Assembly: GCF_024584805.1 (NCBI RefSeq) | Contig: NZ_CP075715.1 | Location: 7,225,526 to 7,289,525 of the forward strand | Source of the DNA: Streptomyces sp. FIT100 | GTDB taxonomy: Bacteria; Actinomycetota; Actinomycetes; Streptomycetales; Streptomycetaceae | DNA length: 64,000 nucleotides | Direction: 5' to 3' | Shown: piece after piece, positions 32,234 through 40,720 of the stretch | Layout: each line of letters starts with the position of its first letter | How positions within the stretch are numbered: position 1 is the stretch's first letter | Program-made: the position numbers and the translations under genes | Notes under the pieces: model-generated | Told to the model about the DNA's origin: nothing | The model's database searches: none | Seen by the model: only the letters and a program-made list of their open reading frames with translations

Positions 32234-34066
32234 TCAGAAAGTGAGACTCCAGGTGTCGATGTAGCCGGTGTCACCCGAGGCCACGTCGCGGACCCGCAGG
32301 GTCCATGTGCCGTTGGCGACCTCGCTGGACGCGTCGACCGTGTACGTCGCGAGGACGTTGTCGGCGCTGTCCGACCCCGACGACCCCTTGAGGCCCCGCA
32401 CGGTGCCGTCCGGGGCGATCAGGTCGACCACCAGGTCGCCGCGCCAGCTGTGCTTGATGTCCACGTCGACCTTGAGGGCGGCGGGGGCGTTGCCGGTGCG
32501 GCCGGTGACGGCGATCGCGGAGGAGACGGTCGTGTTGTCGCCGATCGCGATGTCCGTCCCGTTGGTGAAGGTCGTGCCGCCGGGCGTCGTGCCGGTGGCG
32601 GCGTTCACGGTCCTGGCCGCGTCGGCGATGCCGGCGCCGCAGCCGCCCGTGCAGGTGCCCGGCAGCGGACGGGCGTTGGCCTTGATCGCGGACTCGATGT
32701 CGGCCGGGGTCAGCGCCGGCTTGGCGGACTCCAGCAGCGCGGCGAGGCCGGCGATGTGCGGGGCGGCCATCGACGTGCCCTGGTAGGGCTTGTAGTTCTC
32801 GGCAGCCTGGGTCGTCGTGCCCGCGTTCAGCGTGGAGAGGATGCCGTTCTCGGGGGTCGTGACGGTGCCGGGCGTGTCGGTCGCGCGACGGGTCTCGCCG
32901 CCGGGCGCCGCGACATCGACGATGCTGCCGTAGTTGGAGTAGAAGGAACGGTTCCCCTCGCGGCTGGTCGACGCCACGTTGATGATGTTGGCACAGTTGG
33001 CGGGGGTGAAGCCGGACGCGTTGGCGTTGCTGTTGCCCGCCGCGACGACGACCGTCGTCCCGCGCGACACCGCACCGTTGATGGCGTTCTGGTACACGCT
33101 CGGGCAGGTGGAGCTGGCGCCGCCGAGACTCAGGTTGATGACCCTCGCCGGGGTCGGGTTCGCCGTGATGCCCGGAACGCTGCCGCCGGACGCCCAGGTG
33201 ATCGCGTCGGCGATGTCCGAGGACGAGCCGCCGCACTTGCCGAGGACCCGTACCGGCTGGATCTTCGCGCCGTACGCGATGCCCGCGACGCCCTTGGCGT
33301 TGTGGGTCGTCGCCGCGATGGTGCCCGCCACGTGCGTGCCGTGCCAGGAGGAGCTGGACGCCTTCGAGCCGGCGCCGCACTCCCCGTCGGTGGCGTTCCA
33401 GTCGCCCTCGTCCTTGGCGTCGGCGTCACGGCCGTTGCCGTCGCGCGCGTCCGCGGAGGTGGAGATGAAGTCGTAGCCGGAGACGACGTTGCCGGCCAGG
33501 TCCGAGTGGGCGGCGTAGCCGGTGTCGATCACGGCGACGGTGACTCCGCTGCCGGTGGTCTTGTCCCAGGCGCCGGGGACGTTCATGCCGCCGGTGGCCT
33601 CGAAGAGGTCCCACTGCTTGGCGTACTCGGTGTCGTTCGGGGTGGCCGCCATCGCGTACGCGCGGATGTCGGGCTCCACGGAGGCCACCGAGGAGTCGGC
33701 GCGGAAGGCGTCCAGGACCTCGGCGAGGTCCTGCCGGGACGCTTCGCCCCCGAGGTCGACGAGGGCGGCGCCGCCGGCGAGCCGGCGCTCGAAGGACAGG
33801 CTCTCGCCGGTCTCTCCGCCCTTGGCCGTGGCGTCGTTCCTGGCCGCGGCGTTCGAACTCGCCTCGGCCGCCTTGGACTTGTAGGTGACGATGACCTTCT
33901 CGACCGGCGCGGCCGGCGGTGCGGTCATCGCCTGCGAAGCCGGAGCGGGCTTCGGCGAGGGGCCCGCCGGGGCGGCGGCGAGCGCCACGGCGGAGGTGGC
34001 GGCGACGCCAAGGATGGTGGCGGTCGAGGCCACGACGGATATGAGTCTCCGTCCGGAACCGTTCAA
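32234..34066 (-). CDS. Secreted subtilisin-family protease with P-domain
   Basis: About 610 residues. A Sec signal (ISVVASTATILGVAATSAVALAA) and an I9-like propeptide (VEKVIVTYKSKA, ALVDLG) precede the S8 catalytic domain. The triad is Asp in VTVAVIDTGYAAHSDL, His in WHGTHVAGTIA and Ser in YQGTSMAAPHIAGLAALLES, with the oxyanion Asn in VVVAAGNSNANASG. After it comes a proprotein-convertase P-domain (TDIAIGDNTTVSSAIAV, KVDVDIKHSWRGDLVVDLIAPDGT, GTWTLRVRDVASGDTGYIDTWSLTF). The start is assigned to TTG at 34066, which has AAAGGG six bases upstream; GTG at 34081 is the alternative. It probably degrades extracellular protein or processes surface proteins. Confidence 0.94.
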   Translation of the reverse strand: MNGSGRRLISVVASTATILGVAATSAVALAAAPAGPSPKPAPASQAMTAPPAAPVEKVIVTYKSKAAEASSNAAARNDATAKGGETGESLSFERRLAGGAALVDLGGEASRQDLAEVLDAFRADSSVASVEPDIRAYAMAATPNDTEYAKQWDLFEATGGMNVPGAWDKTTGSGVTVAVIDTGYAAHSDLAGNVVSGYDFISTSADARDGNGRDADAKDEGDWNATDGECGAGSKASSSSWHGTHVAGTIAATTHNAKGVAGIAYGAKIQPVRVLGKCGGSSSDIADAITWASGGSVPGITANPTPARVINLSLGGASSTCPSVYQNAINGAVSRGTTVVVAAGNSNANASGFTPANCANIINVASTSREGNRSFYSNYGSIVDVAAPGGETRRATDTPGTVTTPENGILSTLNAGTTTQAAENYKPYQGTSMAAPHIAGLAALLESAKPALTPADIESAIKANARPLPGTCTGGCGAGIADAARTVNAATGTTPGGTTFTNGTDIAIGDNTTVSSAIAVTGRTGNAPAALKVDVDIKHSWRGDLVVDLIAPDGTVRGLKGSSGSDSADNVLATYTVDASSEVANGTWTLRVRDVASGDTGYIDTWSLTF

Positions 34067-34464
34067 GGTGTTCCCTTTCACAACGCAGCGGAGCGCGGGC
34101 GGGCGGCGCGGGAACCGCGGTCCGCTGTGGGGGTGCGGTCCGTGGTTCCCCGGGTTGGGTACGCCCATGCGCCGCCGCCGGCGCGACGGCCCCTGGTCAA
34201 GAGCCGCCGCCGGACGAAACATGGTGTTAACATGCACCTGACAAGGGAATGTCGGAACCGTGAATCGCCGGTGCGGCAGACAGTAGGGAACCGCGAGGTG
34301 AACCCGATACGGGGAAAACCCTTGTCACCCCGAGGAGCTCCCCTGCCCGAGGGCTTCCCTGTCCGAGGAGTTCCCCTGCCGGCCCTTGCCCCGCTTCGGG
34401 CGCGGTGGAAAAGGGAAGTGGGAAAATGTAAGGAGCTGTTGGCTCCGCTTCCCGGGAGGCCGCG
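34067..34464. other. Divergent intergenic region, no gene seen
   Basis: 398 bp between the protease and DoxX starts. Positions 34200-34260 are AT-richer, with TGTTAACA (perfect palindrome) around 34225, a possible protease promoter/operator. Positions 34325-34400 contain imperfect repeats of GAGGAGCTCCCCTGCCC and related words, which could fold in RNA. No coding sequence is supported. Confidence 0.4.
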
Positions 34465-34884
34465 ATGGATGTCCTGGTGCTGATCGGACGGATCCTGTTC
34501 GTGCTGGTGTTCCTGCCCTCGGGCGTCCAGCACCTCGTCCAGAGCAAGGCGATGGGGGGATACGCGGCCTCGAAGGGCATCCCCGCCCCCGTCGCGGCGA
34601 CCGTCCTGAGCGGCCTGGTGCTCATCGCCGGCGGGCTGAGCGTGCTGCTCGGCATCTGGGCCGACCTGGGCGCGCTGCTGCTCGCCGCCTTCCTCTTCCC
34701 GACCGCCGTCCTGATGCACGACTTCTGGAAGGAGACCGACCCGGGGGCCCGCCAGACGGAGACGATCATGTTCCTGAAGGACGTGGGGCTCGGCGGCGCT
34801 GCCCTGATGCTGCTCGCGTTCTTCTCGTACGCGGGCCACGACCTCGGCCTGACGCTCACCGGTCCGCTCTTCCACATCGGCTGA
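34465..34884 (+). CDS. DoxX-family membrane protein
   Basis: 139 residues with four transmembrane helices (VLVLIGRILFVLVFLPSGVQHL, VAATVLSGLVLIAGGLSVLLGI, LGALLLAAFLFPTAVLMHDFW, LGGAALMLLAFFSYAG). The first helix carries the family pattern R-x-L-F-x-L-x-F-L-x-S-G. DoxX-like proteins are integral-membrane oxidoreductase components or redox-linked proteins of uncertain role. GGGAGG precedes the ATG with five-base spacing. Confidence 0.94.
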   Translation: MDVLVLIGRILFVLVFLPSGVQHLVQSKAMGGYAASKGIPAPVAATVLSGLVLIAGGLSVLLGIWADLGALLLAAFLFPTAVLMHDFWKETDPGARQTETIMFLKDVGLGGAALMLLAFFSYAGHDLGLTLTGPLFHIG

Positions 34885-34917
34885 CCGCCCCGCCCCGCCC
34901 GGCCCGGGCTCGTGGGG

Positions 34918-35595
34918 TCAGGCGAGCTTCCCGACCGCCGTACGGGCCGTCCTGCGGAACCCCGTGACCGGAGCGTCCTCGAAACCGCCCAGAGCGCCCC
35001 AGGTCACGACGGTGACGGTGCGTCCGTCGCGGCCCACGGCGAACAGGTGGATGTTGCTGCTCCCGGCGCTGTGCGCGACATGCACCCCGTACACCTGCGC
35101 GCCGTCGCCGACCGCCACCCGCCCGTAGTCCCTGCCCTCGGCCGTGATGTCCGGATTCTGCTGCTCGGTCCGCCCCGGGCAGTCGCGCACCGCCCGTGTC
35201 CACAGCGCCGCGAGCGCCCGCGCCCGCGCCGGATCGCGCTCCACGACCGTGGTCTGGGTGGCCCCCGCGTCGAGATCCGTACGGAAGACGCGGTGACGGG
35301 CGATGGACGCCGGGAGCGCCTCGCCGACGCAGAACGGCAGCGGGTCGGGAACGCCCGCCGTGACGGGCTCCGCGGTCCACGGGGACGAGAGGTACGGCGG
35401 CAGGTCCCCCGGCTCCAGGAACGCGGGGCGCGCCTTCGCGGCTGTTTGCCCTGCCGGTTCGGACTGCGCCGCTACGGACGGCGCAGGTACGGGTTGTGAG
35501 GGTACGGATTGTGCGGGCGCGGCCGATGCGGCGGGCGCCGCCGTCGCGGCGATCAGTGCGGAAGCGACGGCCAGTGCTGCTGCGGCGGAGTGCAT
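34918..35595 (-). CDS. Secreted protein of unknown function
   Basis: 225 residues. A signal peptide (MHSAAAALAVASALIAATAA to ASA) is followed by a Pro/Ser/Gln-rich linker and a globular domain with one Cys pair (PFCVGEALPAS and RAVRDCPG) and a C-terminal beta-rich half (YGRVAVGDGAQVYGVHVAHSAGSSNIHLFAVGRDGRTVTVVTWG). The spacing of strands and the late VTGFRRTARTAVGKL helix recall actinobacterial PknH-type extracellular sensor domains, but this is only a resemblance. GGAG six bases upstream sets the ATG at 35595. Confidence 0.85.
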   Translation of the reverse strand: MHSAAAALAVASALIAATAAPAASAAPAQSVPSQPVPAPSVAAQSEPAGQTAAKARPAFLEPGDLPPYLSSPWTAEPVTAGVPDPLPFCVGEALPASIARHRVFRTDLDAGATQTTVVERDPARARALAALWTRAVRDCPGRTEQQNPDITAEGRDYGRVAVGDGAQVYGVHVAHSAGSSNIHLFAVGRDGRTVTVVTWGALGGFEDAPVTGFRRTARTAVGKLA

Positions 35596-35693
35596 GCCGG
35601 TCTCCGTTCCGTGGGGTCGGGGCAAGTGTGCCCGGAACCGGGCCTCGTGCCCGGTATCAGTACCGACGCGCCACACGTCCGGCTGGTTGTACT

Positions 35694-36218
35694 TCAGCCG
35701 CCGCCATCGCCCTGATTCAGCCCTGGGGGTGATGTCCGGGCCCGCAGCCGCGGCGCCCGGTCCGCCGCCGGAACCGCCGCGCCCTCCCGTCGCAGCTCCC
35801 CGGCCAGCTCGCCCGCCCACCGGGTCAGCCCGTCGGCGTCGATGCCGTACGGCCGCTCCGCCGCGTACGGTGCGATCGACTCCGCGCCGCGCGACAGCAG
35901 CGCCGCACCGCCCGTCGCGTTGCCCCGGGCGGCGTGCGTCAGCCCCACCGCGAGCTGCGCCAGCCCCCGCCACAGGCCGCGTTCCTCGTCCGGACCGGAC
36001 TTCCAGGCGTCCTCCAGCACCTCGTGCGCGTGGAAGGGCATACCGGAGTCGAGCAGCCGCTGCGCCTCCACCAGAGTCTCGTCGGGCGAACGCACCACAC
36101 CCTCGGGCTGCCGGGCCACGCCCTCCTCCCCGTACGGAAGGGGGCGCCCGAGCCCGTCACGCGGGCGCGCACTGCGCGCCCGTCCCTCGGCGTCACGGTC
36201 CCTCGGCGTGCTGTCCAC
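35694..36218 (-). CDS. DUF309 protein
   Basis: 174 residues. The DUF309 signature is complete: EAQRLLDSGMPFHAHEVLEDAWKSGPDEERGLWRGLAQLAVGLTHAARGNATGGAALLSRGAE, where F-H-A-H-E-V-L-E-x-x-W is diagnostic. The N-terminal 60 residues are charged and the C-terminus (RAPRLRARTSPPGLN) is basic. The GTG at 36218 is preceded by a G-run only; longer starts are possible. Function unknown; the helical bundle may bind a ligand. Confidence 0.9.
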   Translation of the reverse strand: MDSTPRDRDAEGRARSARPRDGLGRPLPYGEEGVARQPEGVVRSPDETLVEAQRLLDSGMPFHAHEVLEDAWKSGPDEERGLWRGLAQLAVGLTHAARGNATGGAALLSRGAESIAPYAAERPYGIDADGLTRWAGELAGELRREGAAVPAADRAPRLRARTSPPGLNQGDGGG

Positions 36219-36426
36219 GCCCCCGATTGTCACCGACCCGCACGGCGTTGTCAGACGGGCGTCCGCCACCCGCGCCGCCCCGGTCGCCTCGCCCCCCGGC
36301 CCCCACCTGCGGCATCACCCCGTGCGGCGCCCGCGCCGAGCGGCCCCGCGCGCCCGACACGTCCGCGGAGTGCGGTAATGTTCTCTTGCGCGCTCGGCCG
36401 GGGCATCGCCCCGACGGTCCGCGCAT

Positions 36427-36500
<74 letters not shown>

Positions 36501-36529
36501 CGTGGTAGGAGGGCTTCCGAGCCCAGGTC

Positions 36530-36563
36530 AGGGCCTTGTTTCACTTCGGTGAGGCAGGGCCTT
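36530..36563 (+). terminator. UUCG-loop terminator of tRNA-Pro copy 2
   Basis: GCCTTGTTTCAC (36533-36544) pairs with GTGAGGCAGGGC (36549-36560), with some G-U pairs, around a stable TTCG tetraloop. The stem extends outward by three pairs; ATTTTT follows at 36569. Confidence 0.85.
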
Positions 36564-36803
36564 TGACCATTTTTGGAGGCCGTCGTCTCCCAATTTCTCT
36601 CAGGCTCTGTTGAGCAAGGCCAGAGCACGTCCAACGTCTCCGACGCCGTCCGCAACGACAGGGGGTCGGAGCGCACGTTGGGGGAAAGACAGATCGCTGT
36701 GCCCGGCCCGCCTCAGGCGCGGTGTTGTTCGCCCGGCCTGGTCCCACGTTGCTCCGGCAAGCTTCCGAGCTGCTGACGAAGCGTGGCAGCGTACGGTGGC
36801 AGC

Positions 36804-38018
36804 GTGGCGAACGAAGACCTGGGGCGGACCCTGCGGCGCTTGCGCCGTCTGGCAGCCCTGACGCAGGAAGAGCTGGCCGAGCGTTCCGGCGTGTCAGTTG
36901 ATGTGATCCGCCAGCTCGAACAACGGCGTAAGCACTCGGCACGCCTCCCCACGCTGCACGCACTGGCGAACGGTCTCGGCGTGGAGCTGACCACGCTTCT
37001 CGGTGATCCGCCTGCGGTCTCCTCGACAGGCGAGAACGACGGACCGCGCTTCGTGGCCGTGCGCCGCGCCATCATGCCCGCGCTCTGGGGGCCGGAGCCG
37101 GAGCCACCAGGGCCTGGCTTCTCGTTGGAACGTCTGCGCGAGCAGATCGCGGACGGTTGGACGCAGTACCACGCCGCTGAGTTCGACACGGTGATGAAGG
37201 CACTGCCGGACTTGATCGCGGACGCGCGCACCGCCACGGCCTCGGGTGACGACGACGACCGCAGGGCCGGTTTCGCAGCCCTGGGCAAGGCACTTCAGCT
37301 CGCCGGACACGTCGCCGTGCGCATGGGCAAGACGGACCTGGCCCTGACGAGTCTGGAGCGCGCGATAGACGCTGCAGGACAGTCCTCTGACCCGCTGCTT
37401 CTGCCGATGATCGTCAACTCCACAGCGTGGACGTACCAGCGGCAGGGTCGGCTGGAGGACGCGTTGAGCATCGCGCTTCGAGTCGCCGACGACCTGGCGA
37501 CCGCAGGCCGAGTCGAGACTGCCGATGGCCTGAAGGTGTGGGGCGCGTTGACGATGAGCGCCGCCACCTCGGCCGCGAGGAGCGGCGACTACGAGCGCGC
37601 GGCGACAATGATGGAGACGGCGGAGAAGGAAGCCGCCCGAGTCTCGAAGATGCCCGAGGGCGGCGACAACCGCATGGTCAGCGTCTTCAGCCCATCATCG
37701 GTCCGTATCGAACGTGTCCGGCTCGCTGTTCAGTACGGGCACCCGCAGGACGCCTTGACGCTGGCCAAGGGTATGAGGCTGAGCAAGGACACTCCGCCGT
37801 CGTGGCGGACGTGGCTTCTGCTGGACGTGGCCCGAGCCCACACGGACATCGGGGATGCTGCCGGGGCGGTGAAGACCCTGGAGTCCCTGCGCCGGGTGGC
37901 GCCGACGTGGATGCAGCACCACACGTTGGCAGTGGCGATCGTGCGCGACCTGTGGGCACTCCCCAATCACCCATCGGGACTCAGGCCGTTGGCGGAGTTC
38001 CTGGGAGTCAGCGAATAG
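36804..38018 (+). CDS. XRE-family regulator with C-terminal TPR-like region
   Basis: 404 residues. The HTH is LGRTLRRLRRLAALTQEELAERSGVSVDVIRQLEQRRKHSARLPTLHALANGLGVEL. The remainder is helical with TPR-like repeats (GHVAVRMGKTDLALTSLERAIDAAGQ, NSTAWTYQRQGRLEDALSIALRVADDLA, ARSGDYERAATMMETAEKEA). Such regulators often sense a peptide or small ligand and in streptomycetes sit beside RsbW-like ATPases, as here. The GTG at 36804 is preferred; GTG at 36783 adds seven residues. Codon use is less GC-extreme than in the neighbours, hinting at separate acquisition. Confidence 0.9.
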   Translation: MANEDLGRTLRRLRRLAALTQEELAERSGVSVDVIRQLEQRRKHSARLPTLHALANGLGVELTTLLGDPPAVSSTGENDGPRFVAVRRAIMPALWGPEPEPPGPGFSLERLREQIADGWTQYHAAEFDTVMKALPDLIADARTATASGDDDDRRAGFAALGKALQLAGHVAVRMGKTDLALTSLERAIDAAGQSSDPLLLPMIVNSTAWTYQRQGRLEDALSIALRVADDLATAGRVETADGLKVWGALTMSAATSAARSGDYERAATMMETAEKEAARVSKMPEGGDNRMVSVFSPSSVRIERVRLAVQYGHPQDALTLAKGMRLSKDTPPSWRTWLLLDVARAHTDIGDAAGAVKTLESLRRVAPTWMQHHTLAVAIVRDLWALPNHPSGLRPLAEFLGVSE

Positions 38019-38143
38019 CGTGCTGAAAGTGGGACGTTGCGCCCCTGTCGGCGTCCCTGGCCTTTCGCTTGCATGAGAGGACAGTGCCCCGGCGACCGCG
38101 CGAACGGCCCCGGGGCTTGGCCGATCTGAGAGAGCAGACCGAC

Positions 38144-38566
38144 ATGCCGCAACCTACAACGCAGGCGCGTCCTACCGGCTGTCCCGGGTACAGCGAGACC
38201 CTGCCGCGTGAGCCGGAGAGCGCCGCCGCCGCGCGCCGCTTAGTGCGCGTCGCGCTCGTCGTCTGGGGTCTGGACGACCTGGCCGACGACGGTGCTCTCA
38301 TCGTCTCCGAGCTTGTGTCCAACGCCGTCCGGCACGCTCGGAGGGAATCCATCCGGCTCACCATCGATCGGCCCGGGGCGGTCCAGGTCTGCATCGGTGT
38401 TGTGGACTTCTCGAAGGTGCCCCCTGCGCCCAGAACGTCGGGCGACGAGGACGAGGGCGGGCGTGGCCTCGCGCTCGTGAATGAGCTGGCCGATCGCTGG
38501 GGCACCGAACTGCTGCCATGGGGTAAACGGGTGTGGGCGGAGCTGCATGGCGGTGGGGGAGCGTGA
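38144..38566 (+). CDS. RsbW-like ATP-binding protein (anti-sigma kinase type)
   Basis: 140 residues. HATPase_c_2 signatures: LPREPESAAAARRLVRVALVVWGL, then GALIVSELVSNAVRHAR (N box with the Mg-binding Asn) and DEDEGGRGLALVNELADRWG (G box). Proteins of this type bind ATP and may phosphorylate STAS proteins or simply act with the neighbouring XRE regulator. The G1-box Asp appears as VVDFS, a slightly degenerate form (usually DxS/G). ATG at 38144; the small gene downstream begins in a GTGA overlap. Confidence 0.9.
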   Translation: MPQPTTQARPTGCPGYSETLPREPESAAAARRLVRVALVVWGLDDLADDGALIVSELVSNAVRHARRESIRLTIDRPGAVQVCIGVVDFSKVPPAPRTSGDEDEGGRGLALVNELADRWGTELLPWGKRVWAELHGGGGA

Positions 38567-38760
38567 GCGGCGAACGGAAGCCACGGGTGGGCGACCTGAT
38601 CCACGACGAGGACGCCGACCGGCACGGTGTCGTCACGGACGTGCGCGGCGGCGCCGTCTGGGTGCTGCGGCCGGAGTCCGGTCCTGGGCAGTGGACTTCC
38701 CGCCACCCCGAGCGGCTGGCCGTGGTGACGCCTCGCGAAGGGATGCTGGACCGTTTGTAG
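38563..38760 (+). CDS. Small conserved partner protein of the XRE/ATPase pair
   Basis: 65 residues: KPRVGDLIHDEDADRHGVVTDVRGGAVWVLRPESGPGQWTSRHPERLAVVTPRE. The pattern RVGDLxHDExxDRxGVVTDVRGG with WVLRPE is recognisable from many Streptomyces small proteins found beside XRE and RsbW-like genes. It looks like a small SH3-like beta barrel. The start GTG overlaps the ATPase stop by four bases, so the two are translationally coupled. Function unknown. Confidence 0.85.
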   Translation: MSGERKPRVGDLIHDEDADRHGVVTDVRGGAVWVLRPESGPGQWTSRHPERLAVVTPREGMLDRL

Positions 38761-38769
38761 ATGCACGGA

Positions 38770-38803
38770 AAGCCCCGGCTCGGTGATGCACCGGCCGGGG
38801 CTT
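38770..38803. terminator. Bidirectional terminator hairpin
   Basis: AAGCCCCGG (38770-38778) pairs perfectly with CCGGGGCTT (38795-38803); the 16-base loop contains a further CCGG pairing option. It lies just after the small partner gene and before the convergent membrane-protein stop. Confidence 0.85.
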
Positions 38804-38879
38804 CGCCGCACCACGCTGCCCCTTACGCCCTCCGGGGAACGGCGCCGCCACCGGCCGAGTTACCGCCCGGCGCGCCGGA

Positions 38880-39767
38880 TCAGTTCGGTCCGGACCAGTA
38901 GGCGTCCGCCCATCGCTCCGCGTCGGGGCTGAACTCGACCTCGATGCTGTCCGCCGCGTCGGGCGGCAGCGAGAAGGCGTACTTGCCGATGGCCTGCTTG
39001 CCGGGGAGGACGTAGCCGGTGATGACCTTCTGGCGTCCGCTTCCGTCGATCACCAGTTCCGTGGAAGCCCCGTTGGCGTCGTTGACGTTCGGCAGGCCCG
39101 TCTCGACCGACAGCCGCTCCTTGCCGGTGTTGACGACGGTGACCGTCACCTCGACGGCCTTGTTCCCCTTCGCGTGGCCGAGTACGAAGTCGTCCGGGAC
39201 GAACGGCTGAGGCTTGGCCACCGAGACCTTCAGACCGTTCCCGAACGTGTACGCCTCACCGAACGACAGGTGCCGGGCCTTCTCCTCCGCCTTCTCCCTC
39301 TCGGCCTCCGCGGACGCCGACGCCTCCACCGCGTCGGCCTCGGCACGAGCGTCCTCGGCGACCTGCTTCACCGTCAGCACCGCGAACACCCCACCGCCGA
39401 CGGCGAAGAGCAGACCGGCCACGCCCAAGGCCACACCGGCCAGTGCCATCGCCCTGTTGGTGGCCAGCCCCTTGCGCGCGTGGCTCAGTCCGACGAGGCC
39501 GAAGACCACGGCCAGCAGGGCGGGCAGCCAGGACATCCAGAACAGGACGACGACCAGACCCAGGACCACGCCGACGATGCCGAGCACCAGGGCCGTGACA
39601 CCCATGCCGTTGTGGGGCTGCGGCGCCGGCATCGGGTGCGACGGCCAGTGCGGAGCGGCGGCCGGGTCCGACGGCCGGGGACTCCACGGATCCTGGGCGG
39701 CCGACTCCTGGTCCACAGGATTCTGGTCCACAGGATTCTGATCGCCGGGCGGAGCGGGCATGGTCAT
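38880..39767 (-). CDS. DUF4190/DUF4352 membrane-anchored protein
   Basis: 295 residues. A Pro/Gln/Asp-rich cytoplasmic N-terminus with a NPVDQ repeat leads to a DUF4190 block with two or three helices (MGVTALVLGIVGVVLGLVVVLFW, LLAVVFGLVGLSHARKG, LAGVALGVAGLLFAVGGGVFAVLTV). A charged helix (DARAEADAVEASASAEAEREKAEEKA) follows, then an extracytoplasmic DUF4352 immunoglobulin-like domain (GNKAVEVTVTVVNTGKERLSVETGLPNVND, GYVLPGKQAIGKYAFSLPPDAADSIEVEFSP). Its role is unknown, probably surface binding. GAGGA six bases upstream fixes the ATG. A perfect operator-like palindrome lies 19 bp upstream. Confidence 0.9.
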   Translation of the reverse strand: MTMPAPPGDQNPVDQNPVDQESAAQDPWSPRPSDPAAAPHWPSHPMPAPQPHNGMGVTALVLGIVGVVLGLVVVLFWMSWLPALLAVVFGLVGLSHARKGLATNRAMALAGVALGVAGLLFAVGGGVFAVLTVKQVAEDARAEADAVEASASAEAEREKAEEKARHLSFGEAYTFGNGLKVSVAKPQPFVPDDFVLGHAKGNKAVEVTVTVVNTGKERLSVETGLPNVNDANGASTELVIDGSGRQKVITGYVLPGKQAIGKYAFSLPPDAADSIEVEFSPDAERWADAYWSGPN

Positions 39768-39785
39768 ACGAAGTCCTCAAACAGG

Positions 39786-39803
39786 TCGAATCTGACGATT
39801 CGA
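39786..39803. promoter_or_regulatory. Palindrome TCGAATC-TGAC-GATTCGA
   Basis: A perfect 7-bp inverted repeat with a 4-bp centre in the AT-rich leader of the DUF4352 gene, 19 bp before its start codon. A likely regulator binding site or RNA hairpin over the ribosome site; the cognate protein is unknown. Confidence 0.55.
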
Positions 39804-39821
39804 TGACACTATCAGCAGCTT

Positions 39822-40435
39822 TTACCTTTTCCTTACCCCATATCGTGATGCGCTCGCGCTGCGGGGGATCGCGCGGCGCCTGTCACCCCGTGGAATGGGC
39901 CACCGGCTACGGGCGTTGGAGTCGTTCCCGCTGTCGTCCGGGCCGGTGAGAGGCCGCGAGCGGAAGGCGAGGTGGTACGTGTCCGGGGTACGCCGACCGC
40001 GAGGTTGGGGTGCCGGCGCAGCGTCGTGGCCGTGCCCTTGCCGCTGGCCGCCGCGATGACGTCGACGCTGTTGTCAGTGGTCTCCAGCAACTCCTGGGCA
40101 TGGCGGATCCGTTGAGTCGGCAGCCGTGGCAGCGGCGACGTCCGGGTCACCGACCTGAAGTGGCGCCCCAGGTCCTCCACGGTCAGCGGCCGGGTCTCCT
40201 CCTCGGACACCCGGACACCCGGACACCGGCCGCGGCAGACGAGCACGGGCGGTCCGCGCAGACCTTCCTCGTCGACGTCGTCGTGCGCTCCGGCGGCAGG
40301 CAACGGCGCGCAGTCGCGTGGGGCCGGGACAGCTACGCCGTCACCGCGCCGCTCGTGGTGGAGGCGGTCGACCGCATCCGCACCGGACGCCACCAGCACG
40401 GTCGCCGTCCCCCTCCGCGCGCCGTCCTCGGACAT
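39822..40435 (-). pseudogene. Frameshifted GlxA/AraC-type regulator remnant
   Basis: On the minus strand, ETRPLTVEDLGRHFRSVTRT and SPLPRLPTQRIRHAQELLETTDNSVDVIAAASGKGTATTLRRH are the AraC HTH region of GlxA-like (DJ-1/PfpI plus AraC) regulators. About 20 residues of the first HTH are missing between GRHF and TRTSP. After NLAVGVP the frame shifts by one base, and the expected C-terminus PDTYHLAFRSRPLTG continues in the other frame to a TAA at 39822. The N-terminal DJ-1 half is reduced to a scrambled stretch. Two independent lesions make this a pseudogene. Confidence 0.8.
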
Positions 40436-40523
40436 GTCCGCGTATGGCCCTTGAGCCGGGCTTCGGTCCGGAGAAACTCCGTGGCGCCGTCGGTGCCTTC
40501 CCTGCCAGGGTGAGCTGCATCGA

Positions 40524-40598
40524 AGGGGTGTAGCTCAGCCCGGCCAGAGCAGCGGACTCCAAACCCGCACGCCGCAGGTTCGAATCCTGCCGCCCCTG
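40524..40598 (+). tRNA. tRNA-Trp (anticodon CCA), atypical anticodon stem
   Basis: The acceptor AGGGGTG (40524-40530) pairs with CGCCCCT (40591-40597); discriminator G and CCA are encoded (to 40601). The D-arm is GCTC-AGCCCGGCCA-GAGC and the T-arm GCAGG-TTCGAAT-CCTGC. The anticodon loop CTCCAAA gives CCA (Trp). The anticodon stem GCGGA/CCCGC has four pairs and an A-C mismatch next to the loop (31-39), unusual for a housekeeping tRNA. It follows the AraC pseudogene remnant and precedes the redox-signalling cluster. Confidence 0.88.
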
Positions 40599-40720
40599 CC
40601 ACAAGCCCGTCCGCCCGGCCCACCCCAGCCCGACGGGGCCCGACGGGGCACGACGGGGCCCGGTGGGCCGCCCGGTGGCCCGCCCGGTGGGCGGACCGGG
40701 CGGAGCGGGCGCATGATGAG

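Noticed and set aside
30059..34483. Open frame of over 1400 codons antisense to the LuxR and protease genes
   Set aside because: It spans two real genes and their gap and is a Ser/Arg/Ala-rich shadow with no recognisable domain.
40341..40604. Minus-strand reading frame MWQGRQDSNLRRAGLESAAL
   Set aside because: This is the antisense of the tRNA-Trp gene, a well-known spurious annotation; it has no ribosome site and ends in unrelated sequence.
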